From positions 88,690 to 152,689 of the forward strand of contig JBGAKQ010000009.1 in assembly GCA_044224295.1 (NCBI GenBank): a DNA stretch of 64,000 bases. Reading direction: 5' to 3'. The notes beneath the pieces were generated by a model. That model made no database searches, was not told where the DNA came from, and was given only the letters and a program-made list of their open reading frames with translations. Both the position numbers and the translations under genes were made by a program. Shown piece after piece: positions 28,618 to 36,698 of the stretch. Position 1 is the first letter of the stretch; each line of letters starts with the position of its first letter. This DNA comes from Lacunisphaera sp044224295 (lineage in GTDB: Bacteria; Verrucomicrobiota; Verrucomicrobiia; Opitutales; Opitutaceae).

Positions 28618-30045
28618 ATGGCTACCGCCAAGGCTAAACGCCCCACGCAGGATTATCAGGTCAAGGACGTCACCCTCGCCGACTGGGGTCGCAAGGAGAT
28701 CTCCGTCGCCGAGCACGAAATGCCCGGCCTCATTTCCGTCCGCAAGAAGTTCGGTCCGGGCAAGCCCCTCAAGGGCGTCCGCATCACCGGCTCCCTGCAC
28801 ATGACCATCCAGACCGCCGTGCTCATCGAGACCCTCAAGGAACTCGGGGCCGACGTCCGCTGGGCTTCGTGCAACATTTTCTCGACGCAGGACCATGCCG
28901 CCGCGGCCATCGCGAAGTCCGGCACGCCCGTGTTCGCCTGGAAGGGCGAGACGCTCGAGGAATACTGGGATCTCACGCTCCAAGCCGTCTCGTTCCCGGG
29001 CGGCAAGGGCCCGCAGCTCGTCGTCGACGACGGCGGCGACGTGACCCTCCTGATTCACAAGGGCTGCGAACTCGAAGAGGGCAGCGACTGGGTCAACACC
29101 CCGTCTGGCTCGCACGAGGAACAGGTGATCAAGAACCTGCTCAAGCGCGTCCACAAGGAGGACCCGCTCAAGTGGACGACGATCGCCAAGGAATGGCGCG
29201 GCGTCTCCGAGGAGACGACGACCGGCGTGCACCGCCTCTACCAGATGATGGAGAAGGGCAAACTCCGCGTGCCGGCCATCAACGTCAACGACTCGGTCAC
29301 GAAGTCGAAGTTCGACAATCTCTATGGCTGCCGCGAGTCGCTCGCGGACGGCCTGAAGCGCGCGACCGACGTCATGATCGCGGGCAAGGTGGCCTGCGTG
29401 TGCGGCTACGGCGACGTGGGCAAGGGCTCCGCGTTCTCGCTCAAGGGCTTTGGCGCCCGCGTGATCGTCACCGAAATCGACCCCATCAACGCGCTGCAGG
29501 CCGCGATGGAGGGCTTCGAGGTCAACACGATCGAGTCCACGCTCGGCACCGCCGACATTTACGTCACGACGACCGGCAACAAGGACATCATCACGCTCGA
29601 GCACATGCGCGCGATGAAGGACCAGGCGATCGTCTGCAACATCGGCCACTTCGACAACGAGATCCAGGTCGACCGCCTCAACAAGTCGGACGCCAAGCGC
29701 ACGAACATCAAGCCCCAGTACGACATGTACACGTTCCCGAAGGGGAACAGCATCTACATGCTCGCCGAGGGCCGTCTCGTGAACCTCGGTTGCGCCACCG
29801 GCCATCCGTCCTTCGTCATGTCGAACAGCTTCACCAACCAGACGCTCGCGCAGCTGGACCTGTGGAAGAATCGCGACACTTACAAGGTCGGCGTTTACCG
29901 CCTGCCGAAGCACCTGGACGAGGAAGTGGCCCGCCTGCACCTCGAGAAGATCGGCGCCAAGCTGACCAAGCTCACGAAGGCCCAGGCCGAGTACCTCGGC
30001 GTCCCGGTGGAAGGCCCGTACAAGCCGGAACATTATCGTTACTGA
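28618..30045 (+). CDS. ahcY: adenosylhomocysteinase (SAH hydrolase)
   Basis: 475 residues, the long bacterial form. Landmarks are SLHMTIQTAVLIETL, the NAD-binding CGYGDVGKGSA, NVNDSVTKSKFDN before it, and the C-terminal KPEHYRY with the conserved Lys and Tyr. It splits S-adenosylhomocysteine to homocysteine and adenosine, completing the methyl cycle begun by metK 21 bases upstream. Two hairpins follow the stop codon. The adenosine it releases links to the purine salvage genes elsewhere in the window. Confidence 0.97.
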   Translation: MATAKAKRPTQDYQVKDVTLADWGRKEISVAEHEMPGLISVRKKFGPGKPLKGVRITGSLHMTIQTAVLIETLKELGADVRWASCNIFSTQDHAAAAIAKSGTPVFAWKGETLEEYWDLTLQAVSFPGGKGPQLVVDDGGDVTLLIHKGCELEEGSDWVNTPSGSHEEQVIKNLLKRVHKEDPLKWTTIAKEWRGVSEETTTGVHRLYQMMEKGKLRVPAINVNDSVTKSKFDNLYGCRESLADGLKRATDVMIAGKVACVCGYGDVGKGSAFSLKGFGARVIVTEIDPINALQAAMEGFEVNTIESTLGTADIYVTTTGNKDIITLEHMRAMKDQAIVCNIGHFDNEIQVDRLNKSDAKRTNIKPQYDMYTFPKGNSIYMLAEGRLVNLGCATGHPSFVMSNSFTNQTLAQLDLWKNRDTYKVGVYRLPKHLDEEVARLHLEKIGAKLTKLTKAQAEYLGVPVEGPYKPEHYRY

Positions 30046-30064
30046 GCCGGCAACGGCTCAGTAA

Positions 30065-30094
30065 CGCCCTCCGAAGCCTTGGCGAAGGAGGGCG
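30065..30094 (+). other. 8-bp inverted repeat just after ahcY
   Basis: CGCCCTCC at 30065-30072 and its exact complement GGAGGGCG at 30087-30094 enclose a 14-base loop that itself contains GCC..GGC. No T-run follows, so this may be an mRNA-protecting hairpin rather than a terminator. Confidence 0.5.
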
Positions 30095-30123
30095 CGATTT
30101 CAGACCTGACCAAGCAAACCACC

Positions 30124-30155
30124 AGCCCGCGCCGCAAGGCGCGGGCTGTGTCTTT
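30124..30155 (+). terminator. probable rho-independent terminator of metK-ahcY
   Basis: AGCCCGCGCC (30124-30133) pairs perfectly with GGCGCGGGCT (30138-30147) across a GCAA tetraloop, followed by GTGTCTTT. The 10-bp GC stem is strong and the T-tract is interrupted. Confidence 0.65.
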
Positions 30156-30175
30156 GGTAAATATGTTTGAGTTCT

Positions 30176-30258
30176 GTCATTGCGAGGAGCGAAGCGACGC
30201 GGCAATCGCGTGCGGACGCGTGGATCGCCACGGCTGACCGAGTCAGCCTCGCGATGAC
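30176..30258. repeat. dispersed palindromic repeat (CATTGCGAG...CTCGCGATGAC type)
   Basis: The element starts GTCATTGCGAGG (30176-30187) and ends CCTCGCGATGAC (30247-30258). The ends are inverted complements at 11 of 12 positions, and the interior holds GCGAAGCGACGCGGCAATC and GGATCGCCACGG. I have seen closely similar elements between genes in many unrelated bacteria, where they produce spurious short ORFs reading VIARSEATRQS; the same peptide is encoded here at about 30176. It carries no gene and lies between the metK-ahcY terminator and a convergent ABC gene. Confidence 0.75.
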
Positions 30259-30274
30259 GGGCATCACAGCATGC

Positions 30275-31087
30275 CTAAGCCGAAACCAAATCGTAATCGC
30301 TGCCGCGTTTTACCACCCGCAGCTTCGCCCCGAACAATTTCGAAAGCGTCGCCGACGTCAGCAACTGCGCCTTCGCGCCGTCGCCGACGATGCAGCCATT
30401 GCGCAGCAGAATCACGCGGTCAATTTCCGGAATTAGGTCCGAGATGTGGTGCGTGACCAGCACCAGGCTCTTGCCCGCGCGCGCCAGCTTGCGCAGCACG
30501 CCGCGGAATTCCCGGACCGCGCCGGGGTCGAGGCTCGTGGTGGGCTCGTCGAGGATCAGCAGTTCGGGATCATGGACGAGGGCCCGGCCGATGATGGCGC
30601 GGCGTTGCTCGCCCGAGGACATGGCCGAAAGCGGGCGTGAGGCGAGGTGACTGATCTCGAGAAACCGGAGCAACTCGCGGGTGCGTTTCTCCTGGTTCCG
30701 GGTGGGCCGGTGGTGAGGCCAAAGCCCAAGGCTATTGAAGAATCCCGAGAGTACCATTTCATGCGCCGTCACCTGGCGGGCGATGATCTCGTGCGAAAGA
30801 TTCTGCAGGATATCGAGGACCACGATGCCCACCTGTCGGCGCAGGTCCTCCAGCGCCCAGTCCTCCTGTCCGAACAATTGGAACCGCGTGTCGCGATGTC
30901 CGGTTTCCGGGTACAATTCGCAGGTAATCAACTTGACCAACGTCGACTTGCCCGACCCGTTCGGGCCCAGCAGGGCGACATGTTCCCCGCGTCGCACCTG
31001 CAGGCTGAAGTTCTTCAAGACCCGGCGGTCACCGCGGGCCACCGTGAGGTTTTGGAAGTCGATCAGGAGTGGGGCGGAAGCAGGCAT
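30275..31087 (-). CDS. ABC transporter ATP-binding protein (ModF-like single ATPase)
   Basis: 270 residues from the ATG at 31087 (MPASAPLLIDFQNLTVARGD); a longer frame to 31165 adds an unlikely 26 residues. It is one ABC ATPase domain with Walker A (GPNGSGKST), an unusual signature SSGEQRR in place of LSGGQ, Walker B (LLILDEP) and the switch histidine (VLVTHH). The C-terminus is about 30 residues longer than the core domain. No permease lies next to it, so the cargo is unknown. The architecture resembles ModF-type and YlmA-type ATPases. Confidence 0.88.
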   Translation of the reverse strand: MPASAPLLIDFQNLTVARGDRRVLKNFSLQVRRGEHVALLGPNGSGKSTLVKLITCELYPETGHRDTRFQLFGQEDWALEDLRRQVGIVVLDILQNLSHEIIARQVTAHEMVLSGFFNSLGLWPHHRPTRNQEKRTRELLRFLEISHLASRPLSAMSSGEQRRAIIGRALVHDPELLILDEPTTSLDPGAVREFRGVLRKLARAGKSLVLVTHHISDLIPEIDRVILLRNGCIVGDGAKAQLLTSATLSKLFGAKLRVVKRGSDYDLVSA

Positions 31088-31192
31088 CTCAATGGGTAGG
31101 GTCGCCGCTGGCCGGCGGACCGCAATCGCACACGAATCACGCCCCCGCGCCAAGACCTCAGGCATATTTTCCTCCCGATTCGGGAAGAAAAG

Positions 31193-31282
31193 TGGCGGAG
31201 AGAGAGGGATTCGAACCCTCGATAGAGTTTCCCCTATGCAGCTTTAGCAAAGCTGTGCCTTCAGCCACTCGGCCATCTCTCC
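31193..31282 (-). tRNA. tRNA-Ser (anticodon GCU)
   Basis: Read on the minus strand, the acceptor strand GGAGAGA (31282-31276) pairs with TCTCTCC (31203-31197). The D-arm contains GGCCGAGTGGC. The anticodon stem CAGCT/AGCTG holds the loop TTGCTAA with anticodon GCT. A long variable arm typical of serine tRNAs follows, and the T-arm is GAGGG-TTCGAAT-CCCTC. The discriminator is G, and CCA is encoded at 31195-31193. Confidence 0.96.
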
Positions 31283-31340
31283 GGGGTGAGCCGGCAAGCA
31301 AAACCCCGGGCGGGGGGAGTGCAAGGCATTTTCAGGCGGT

Positions 31341-31904
31341 TTATCCGCCGTAATATTTCGGCTTTAGGACGCCAATACAGGGCAGATTCCGGTAGCGTTC
31401 GTTGAAGTCGAGGCCGTAGCCGACCACAAACTCGTTGGGGATCTCGAACCCCACGTAATCGGCATCGAAGGGGACAGCCCGGCGGGCTTTCTTGTCGAGC
31501 AGCACGCAGGTCCGGACGGACAACGCGCCCTTGGCCTTGATCAGGCCCGCGACGGCCGCGAGGGTGCGTCCGGTGTCGAGAATATCGTCCACGAGGAGCA
31601 CGTTGTGCCCGCGGACGTCGAGTTTCATCGAGTCGAAAATCCGCGGCTCGTGCACGGCCTTGGTGCCGTCGTGGTAGCTCGAGGCCCGCAGGCAGTCGAG
31701 CCGGAGCGGGCTGCGCATTTGCCGGAGCAGGTCGGCCGTGAAGATCAGGGCGCCGTTCACAATGGCGACGACCATCAGGTCCTTCTTGGCGTAATCCTTG
31801 TTGAGCTGGGCGCCGAGGGCGGCGATGCGGCGCTTGATCGCCTGCGGGGTCACCAACACATGATCCAGATGCTTCAGCTCGGGCGGGCCTTTCACAGTGG
31901 GCAT
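31341..31904 (-). CDS. hpt: hypoxanthine phosphoribosyltransferase
   Basis: 187 residues. The PRPP-binding motif VLLVDDILDTGRTL lies at about 103-116. IVNGALIFTADLLR and SSYHDGTKA come before it, and the C-terminal FVVGYGLDFNERYRNLP matches HGPRTases. It turns hypoxanthine (and usually guanine) plus PRPP into IMP or GMP. This is the cytoplasmic end point for bases that the purine permease encoded at 51.3-52.6 kb would bring in. It follows the tRNA-Ser gene on the same strand and is divergent from an ABC ATPase gene. Confidence 0.94.
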   Translation of the reverse strand: MPTVKGPPELKHLDHVLVTPQAIKRRIAALGAQLNKDYAKKDLMVVAIVNGALIFTADLLRQMRSPLRLDCLRASSYHDGTKAVHEPRIFDSMKLDVRGHNVLLVDDILDTGRTLAAVAGLIKAKGALSVRTCVLLDKKARRAVPFDADYVGFEIPNEFVVGYGLDFNERYRNLPCIGVLKPKYYGG

Positions 31905-31930
31905 GGCGGTAGCTCAAAGGAACGGGTGCC

Positions 31931-32003
31931 AAGTAACAAGTATCAAGATGCGATCCCGCCCGGGACGTGGCTCCCGATACTTGTCCCTTGTTCCTTGTTA
32001 CTT
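31931..32003. repeat. imperfect inverted repeat (AAGTAACAAG / CTTGTTACTT) between hpt and the ABC ATPase gene
   Basis: AAGTAACAAG (31931-31940) and CTTGTTACTT (31994-32003) are exact complements, with inner GTATC/GATAC arms and a GC-rich centre. Its AT-rich arms contrast with the surroundings. It sits in the 208-base divergent intergenic region, which holds no gene. A dispersed repeat is more likely than an operator because of its length. Confidence 0.5.
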
Positions 32004-32112
32004 ACCTCCTGGCCCGGGGTTTATTTTTTTGACTTGGTCGGCGCACGCCGGTTGCCTCGCCGGGACGCGCACTCCCGACGATGCCAGCCCGAGAATTCCC
32101 GGTCACCGATCA

Positions 32113-33186
32113 ATGATTTCCATCCAGGTTAAGCAACTGACCAAGCAGTTCGGCAGCATCGTCGCTCTCCACGGCCTCGACCTCACGATCAACCCCGGTG
32201 AGTTGTTCTTCCTCCTCGGCCCGAGCGGCTGCGGCAAGACGACGCTCCTGCGCACGATCGCCGGTTTCTATATCCCCGAAAAAGGCCAGATTTTGTTTGG
32301 GAATGACGACGTCACCCGCCTCGAACCGCACAAGCGGAATACCGGCATGATGTTCCAGAGCTACGCGCTGTGGCCGCACATGACGGTGGCGGAAAACGTC
32401 GCCTTCGGCCTCGAGGAACGCAAGGTGCCGGCCGAAGAGATCAAGAAGCGGGTCGGCGAGGCCCTCGAGTCGGTCAAGATGTCAAAGTACGCGGACCGCA
32501 AACCCAACCAGCTTTCCGGCGGCCAGCAGCAGCGCATCGCCCTCGCGCGCGCCCTCGTCATCCGGCCCCGCTGCCTCCTGCTCGACGAGCCGCTTTCCAA
32601 CCTCGACGCGAAACTTCGCCTCGAAATGCGCACGGAGATCCGGCGCGTGTGCAAGGAATTCCAGCTCACGACCGTCTACGTGACCCACGACCAGAAAGAG
32701 GCGCTGTCGGTGGCCGACCGCATGGCGATCCTCGAGAGCGGTCACATCCTGCAGGTCGGCACACCGCGCGAAGTCTACAAGCGGCCGACCCGGAAAACCG
32801 TCGCGAACTTCATTGGCGAAACCGATTTCCTCCCCGGCAAGGTGTTGGGGACGGTCGGCAATTACGTGACGGTGGAAACCGCCGTTGGCAAATTCGACGG
32901 CGTCTTTGGCGATCCCGCCAACATTCCGACGGTCGGCGCGGAGGTCACTGTGTCGGTCCGCCCGGAGTGCTGGGAACTGCACCGCAACGCGGAGTCCCGC
33001 AACGTCGTGCGCGGTCGCATCGGCCAGTCGACCTACTTGGGCGAGGTGGCGCAGTACGAATTCATCACCGCGAACGGCACCCAGCTGAAGATCTTCGAGC
33101 GCAACCCGCGCTTCGTGGATGGCGCCACCCGCGGCGAGCTTTACGCGACGGTCGAACCCGACGACGTGGTCGTGCTCGTGGGTTGA
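32113..33186 (+). CDS. iron-type ABC importer ATPase (FbpC-like)
   Basis: 357 residues from the ATG at 32113. The ABC domain has Walker A (GPSGCGKTT), signature LSGGQQQR, Walker B (CLLLDEP) and the switch histidine (YVTHD). A C-terminal TOBE/MOP-like regulatory part (about 240-357) follows. The closest families are ATPases for ferric iron, spermidine or maltose importers; FbpC-like is favoured because the next gene encodes a matching binding protein. No permease gene is adjacent. A candidate lies on the other strand at 44958-46652. Confidence 0.9.
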   Translation: MISIQVKQLTKQFGSIVALHGLDLTINPGELFFLLGPSGCGKTTLLRTIAGFYIPEKGQILFGNDDVTRLEPHKRNTGMMFQSYALWPHMTVAENVAFGLEERKVPAEEIKKRVGEALESVKMSKYADRKPNQLSGGQQQRIALARALVIRPRCLLLDEPLSNLDAKLRLEMRTEIRRVCKEFQLTTVYVTHDQKEALSVADRMAILESGHILQVGTPREVYKRPTRKTVANFIGETDFLPGKVLGTVGNYVTVETAVGKFDGVFGDPANIPTVGAEVTVSVRPECWELHRNAESRNVVRGRIGQSTYLGEVAQYEFITANGTQLKIFERNPRFVDGATRGELYATVEPDDVVVLVG

Positions 33187-33193
33187 TCCGTCG

Positions 33194-34825
33194 ATGAAAC
33201 GCGCGCTCATCATCATCGCGCTCGTGGCGGTCGTCGGACTGCCGTTCATTTTCCGCACGAAGCAGGCGACGGTGGAGAATGCGGACGAGACTCTGGTTAT
33301 CATCACCCCGCACAACGAGGCGCTGCGTTATGAGTACACTCGCGGCTTCCGCGAGTGGTACCACGCCCGCACCGGCAAGACGATCGCCATCGACTGGCGC
33401 GTGATCGGCGGCACGAGCGAAATCACGCGCTTCCTGGAGTCGGAGTACGTCTCGTCCTTCCAGAACTACTGGACCAAGAAACTCGGCCAGCCGTGGAGCC
33501 TCGAGGTGCAGGCGGCGTTTCACAATCCGCGCCTGACGCCCGACCAGACGCCGGCCGACGACACGCCGGACATTGCCGCCCGCCGCGCGTTTCTCGGCTC
33601 AAAGGTGTCCTGCGGCATCGACCTCTTCTTCGGCGGTGGCAGTTTCGATTTCATCCGTCAGGCCAACGCGGGCCGCCTGGTAGACTCCGGGATCATGAAG
33701 CTCCACCCGGAGTGGTTCCGCGATGACGTCATCCCGCAGTCTTTCACGGGCGAACCCTATTGGGACAAGCAGGGCCGATGGGTGGGCGACGTGCTCAGCA
33801 GTTATGGCATGATCTACAATCGCGACTCGCTGCAGCGGCTCGGGGTGAAGCAGGAGCCGCGCGCGTGGGACGACCTGGCCGATCCAAAGCTGCAGGGCGA
33901 GGTGGCTCTGTGCGACCCGACCAAGAGCAGTTCCATTGCGAAGGCATTCGAAAATGTCATCCAGCAGCACATCTACCGCGAGTGGGCGCGCCTCGAGAAG
34001 GAGAGCGGACGCGATCGGAAAAGCCTCGAGTCCGCCGCCGTGGAGGCGGGGTGGGCGAGTGGGCTGCGTTTGTTGCAGCGCGCGGGCGCCAACGCGCGCT
34101 ACTTCACCGACACGTCCCAAAAGCCGTCGATCGACGTGATCCAGGGCAATTCCGCGGTGGGCATGTGCATCGACTTCTATGGCCGCGGCGCGTTCCAGGG
34201 GACCGCCCATCGCATCGACGGCTCGCCCGGGCGCATCGGGTACTACTCGCCGCCGGATGGCACGGTGCTGTCGCCCGACCCAATCGCCGTGATGCGCGGC
34301 GCGCCGAATCCGGAGGCTGCGCTCGCCTTCATGGAGTACGCGCTCTCGATGGAAGGCCAGAAGCTGTGGAATTTCAAAACCGGCGTCCCGGGCGGCACGG
34401 ATCGGTACGAACTACGTCGGCTGCCGATCCGCCGGGATTTCTACACGGCCACGGAGTTCGAGCGGTACCGGTCCGACCCGGAGGTGAACCCGTATGCCGG
34501 CACGAACCCGCTGGTCTACAACGGCGCGTGGACGGGCGGGGATAACTTCCGCGCAATGGCATTTGTGATCCGGGTGATGTGCCTGGACACGCACCCCGAG
34601 CTGGTCGAGGCTTGGAAGGAGATCATTCGTGCCGGCCTGCCTCCCGAGGCGATCGCGGCGATGAGCGACATGTCGGTGGTGGCTTATCCACAGCTGAAAG
34701 CCCGGATCATTCCCGCCCTGACGTCGAAGAACAAGGTCGACGAAATCCGCCTCGCCAACGAATTGGCCGGCCAGTTCCGCGCCCAGTACGCGCGAGCCGC
34801 TGAATTGGCCCGCTCCGCCCGCTAA
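33194..34825 (+). CDS. extracellular solute-binding protein of an iron-type ABC importer
   Basis: 543 residues from the ATG at 33194, 7 bases after the ATPase gene. An N-terminal hydrophobic helix (LIIIALVAVVGLPFIF) acts as signal or anchor. The mature protein follows the type 2 periplasmic binding fold: LVIITPHNEALRYEYTRGF at the start, FFGGGSFDFIRQANAGRL, GEVALCDPTKSSS and GNSAVGMCIDFYG. It is longer than classical FbpA (about 310 residues). The ligand is probably Fe(III) or a related complex by family, not shown by specific residues here. Its stop overlaps the end of a convergent gene by four bases. Confidence 0.87.
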   Translation: MKRALIIIALVAVVGLPFIFRTKQATVENADETLVIITPHNEALRYEYTRGFREWYHARTGKTIAIDWRVIGGTSEITRFLESEYVSSFQNYWTKKLGQPWSLEVQAAFHNPRLTPDQTPADDTPDIAARRAFLGSKVSCGIDLFFGGGSFDFIRQANAGRLVDSGIMKLHPEWFRDDVIPQSFTGEPYWDKQGRWVGDVLSSYGMIYNRDSLQRLGVKQEPRAWDDLADPKLQGEVALCDPTKSSSIAKAFENVIQQHIYREWARLEKESGRDRKSLESAAVEAGWASGLRLLQRAGANARYFTDTSQKPSIDVIQGNSAVGMCIDFYGRGAFQGTAHRIDGSPGRIGYYSPPDGTVLSPDPIAVMRGAPNPEAALAFMEYALSMEGQKLWNFKTGVPGGTDRYELRRLPIRRDFYTATEFERYRSDPEVNPYAGTNPLVYNGAWTGGDNFRAMAFVIRVMCLDTHPELVEAWKEIIRAGLPPEAIAAMSDMSVVAYPQLKARIIPALTSKNKVDEIRLANELAGQFRAQYARAAELARSAR

Positions 34826-35325
34826 GCCGGGCGGGGGCTCGATTCCGGGCCCGTCTTGTAAACGTCGGGAAACCGCAGGATCATGTAGCCTTCGGGATTC
34901 TCGATCACGTTGAACCCGAATTGCTCGTACAGTTTGTGTGCATCGCGGGTGCGCAGGTTCCACGTGCGCATCCCTTGGAGCCGGGGATGGCTCAGGGCCA
35001 TCGCCAGCATCGCTTTCGAAAGGCCCTTGGCGCGATCGGTCTCGAGCACATACACATCGCACACGTAAGCGTAGGTCGCGTAATCGGAGATCACCCGGAC
35101 GAGGCCGACCTGTTCGCCGGTCTGCCGATAGGCGCCGATGCAAATCGAACCGGCCAGCGCCCGTTCGACGACGCCCAGCGGAATGCCCGGGCTCCAATAC
35201 GAACGCGTGAGATAGGCATGAACCGCCACGGCATCCAACCGGGCCGGATCCTCGGAGAGCACGTATTCGCCGATCCGTTGCTCGCGGAAGGCTGGGCTCG
35301 ATGAATCAGTAGCTTTGCCAGACAT
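34822..35325 (-). CDS. GNAT-family N-acetyltransferase
   Basis: 167 residues from the ATG at 35325 (MSGKATDSSSPAFREQRIGEYVLS). The GNAT fold is visible: YVCDVYVLETDRAKGLSKAMLA forms strand 4 and the acetyl-CoA pyrophosphate loop, with RAKGLS as the R/Q-x-x-G-x-G/A equivalent. TWNLRTRDAHKLYEQFGFNVIENPE is strand 5 and helix 4. The substrate cannot be told from the sequence. It lies 23 bases after rpe on the same strand. Confidence 0.88.
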   Translation of the reverse strand: MSGKATDSSSPAFREQRIGEYVLSEDPARLDAVAVHAYLTRSYWSPGIPLGVVERALAGSICIGAYRQTGEQVGLVRVISDYATYAYVCDVYVLETDRAKGLSKAMLAMALSHPRLQGMRTWNLRTRDAHKLYEQFGFNVIENPEGYMILRFPDVYKTGPESSPRPA

Positions 35326-35348
35326 GTGGCTGGGCGAACAGGCGGGGA

Positions 35349-36008
35349 CTACAGGCGTTCCATCGCCGTCACGAAGCCCGGTTTGTCCGCGGCTTTGAAG
35401 AAGGAGGTGCCCGCGACGAACGTGTCCGCACCCGCGGCGCGACATTCCTTCGCGGTTGCCAGGTCGACGCCGCCATCGACTTCGAGGCGGAATTTCAGTC
35501 CGCGGGCCCGGCGCCAGCCGTCGATTTCCTGCAGCTTGGGCAGCATGTCGCGTCGGAAGGGTTGCCCGCCGAATCCCGGTTGGACGGTCATCACGAGAAC
35601 GAGATCCACTTCAGCCACCAACGATTCGATCGCGGCGGCCGGTGTGCCGGGGTTCAGCACGATGCCGCAGTGACATCCGAGTTGCCGGATGCGGGCCAGC
35701 GTTCCGCGGTGATCATAGCCCGGCTCAATATGGATGCTGATGTTGTTGGCACCGGCCTGGGCGAAGGCCTCGATGTACTTTTGCGGCTCGGCCAGCATCA
35801 GGTGGGTGTCGAAATAGAGCTTGCTGCCCGCTCGGCGCAGGGCCGCCAGGGTCTCGGGGCCGAACGTCAGGTTCGGTACGAAATGTCCGTCCATGATGTC
35901 GCAATGCAGCCACCGCGCGCCGCTGTCCGCGACGGTCCGGGCGCTGGCCGCCAGATTAGCGTGGTCTCCGGCGAGTAGGGACGGGGCAATGAGGGGCGCG
36001 ATCGACAT
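35349..36008 (-). CDS. rpe: ribulose-phosphate 3-epimerase
   Basis: 219 residues. Active-site blocks include IAPSLLAGDHANL, HCDIMDGHFVPNLTFG, FDTHLMLAEP, VMTVQPGFGGQPF and LEVDGGVDLATA, all at the usual spacing of this metal-dependent TIM-barrel enzyme. It interconverts ribulose 5-phosphate and xylulose 5-phosphate in the pentose phosphate pathway. It is followed by the GNAT gene and preceded by lptE with a 106-base gap in which I see nothing recognisable. Confidence 0.95.
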   Translation of the reverse strand: MSIAPLIAPSLLAGDHANLAASARTVADSGARWLHCDIMDGHFVPNLTFGPETLAALRRAGSKLYFDTHLMLAEPQKYIEAFAQAGANNISIHIEPGYDHRGTLARIRQLGCHCGIVLNPGTPAAAIESLVAEVDLVLVMTVQPGFGGQPFRRDMLPKLQEIDGWRRARGLKFRLEVDGGVDLATAKECRAAGADTFVAGTSFFKAADKPGFVTAMERL

Positions 36009-36114
36009 GAGGGTATCCGTGATGCTCTACAGATGACCGTCACGCGTCCGGGCTCAACCTTGGATTTGCGCCAGCGGTCCCGACCGCAAGCGCAGGCCAC
36101 AATCGGATGCGTGC

Positions 36115-36633
36115 TTACCAGGTATCCAGCACGCTGTGCGTGATGTCACCCGCGAGTTGTTGCGCAAGCAGCGGCAACGCCTGGTATTCGGACGGGACGA
36201 GGCCGCTGTCGGTGAAGACGCCGCGCTTCGCGGTGATTGGACGACGCACGAATAAGGCTTCCTTTGTGCGCTCGTTCGTGAGCGTCGCGAGCGCCCGCAA
36301 GGAAACATCAAAGCGGCGGGCCAGGCCCGTATCGTCCTGCCGGGAGACGGCCACGGATCGGTCGTACCCCGCGAGGGTGATCTGCAGGACTGCATCGGCT
36401 TCGGCCGGCGAATCGACGAGCCGAACGCGACCGTCCTTGATGAAGGCTTCGCGGACCTGCGTCGTAACGAGCTCGCGGGCCTGGGGAATCAGCGCTTCCG
36501 AGGTCACTGGCGCGACGAACAACGTCGTGAATTGCGGCGCCGCGCCCGTTCCCAGTTGGTACCCGGCGCAGCCGCTCAGCGCGAACCAGGCGATCGCGAC
36601 GAGGACCTGCGGCAGAAAACGAAGTCGGGTCAT
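36115..36633 (-). CDS. lptE: LptE-like LPS-assembly lipoprotein
   Basis: 172 residues. A lipoprotein signal with lipobox ALSGC puts the lipidated cysteine at residue 22, directly followed by AGYQLGTGA, the GYxLRG-like opening of LptE. The body has the family strand pattern (FTTLFVAPVTSE, IKDGRVRLVDSPAEADAVLQITL, ARRFDVSLRALATLTNE). LptE plugs the LptD barrel that places LPS in the outer leaflet. It lies next to bamD, fabH and plsX, an envelope cluster. Confidence 0.85.
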   Translation of the reverse strand: MTRLRFLPQVLVAIAWFALSGCAGYQLGTGAAPQFTTLFVAPVTSEALIPQARELVTTQVREAFIKDGRVRLVDSPAEADAVLQITLAGYDRSVAVSRQDDTGLARRFDVSLRALATLTNERTKEALFVRRPITAKRGVFTDSGLVPSEYQALPLLAQQLAGDITHSVLDTW

Positions 36634-36663
36634 GGAAGGAAAGGCGGGTCCCGGCCGCGGCTG

Positions 36664-36695
36664 GAAAAGGGAAAGGCCGGTCGAAGCCGGCCCTT
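36664..36695 (-). terminator. probable terminator after bamD
   Basis: On the minus strand, just after the bamD stop, AAGGGCCGG and CCGGCCTTT form a 9-bp stem (one G-T pair) with loop CTTCGA, followed by a T-rich run (TTTCCCTTTT). Confidence 0.6.
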
Positions 36696-36698
36696 CGC

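Noticed and set aside
27346..30033. 895-codon minus-strand open frame opposite metK and ahcY
   Set aside because: Both sense genes are certain. The antisense protein is a GC-skew shadow with composition dominated by Arg, Val, Asp and Leu and no motif.
30167..30436. Short plus-strand frame beginning MSSVIARSEATRQS
   Set aside because: It is produced by the palindromic repeat and runs into the antisense of the ABC ATPase gene.
31160..31192. Terminator after tRNA-Ser on the minus strand
   Set aside because: The CCCG/CGGG hairpin is very short and the following bases are not a T-run.
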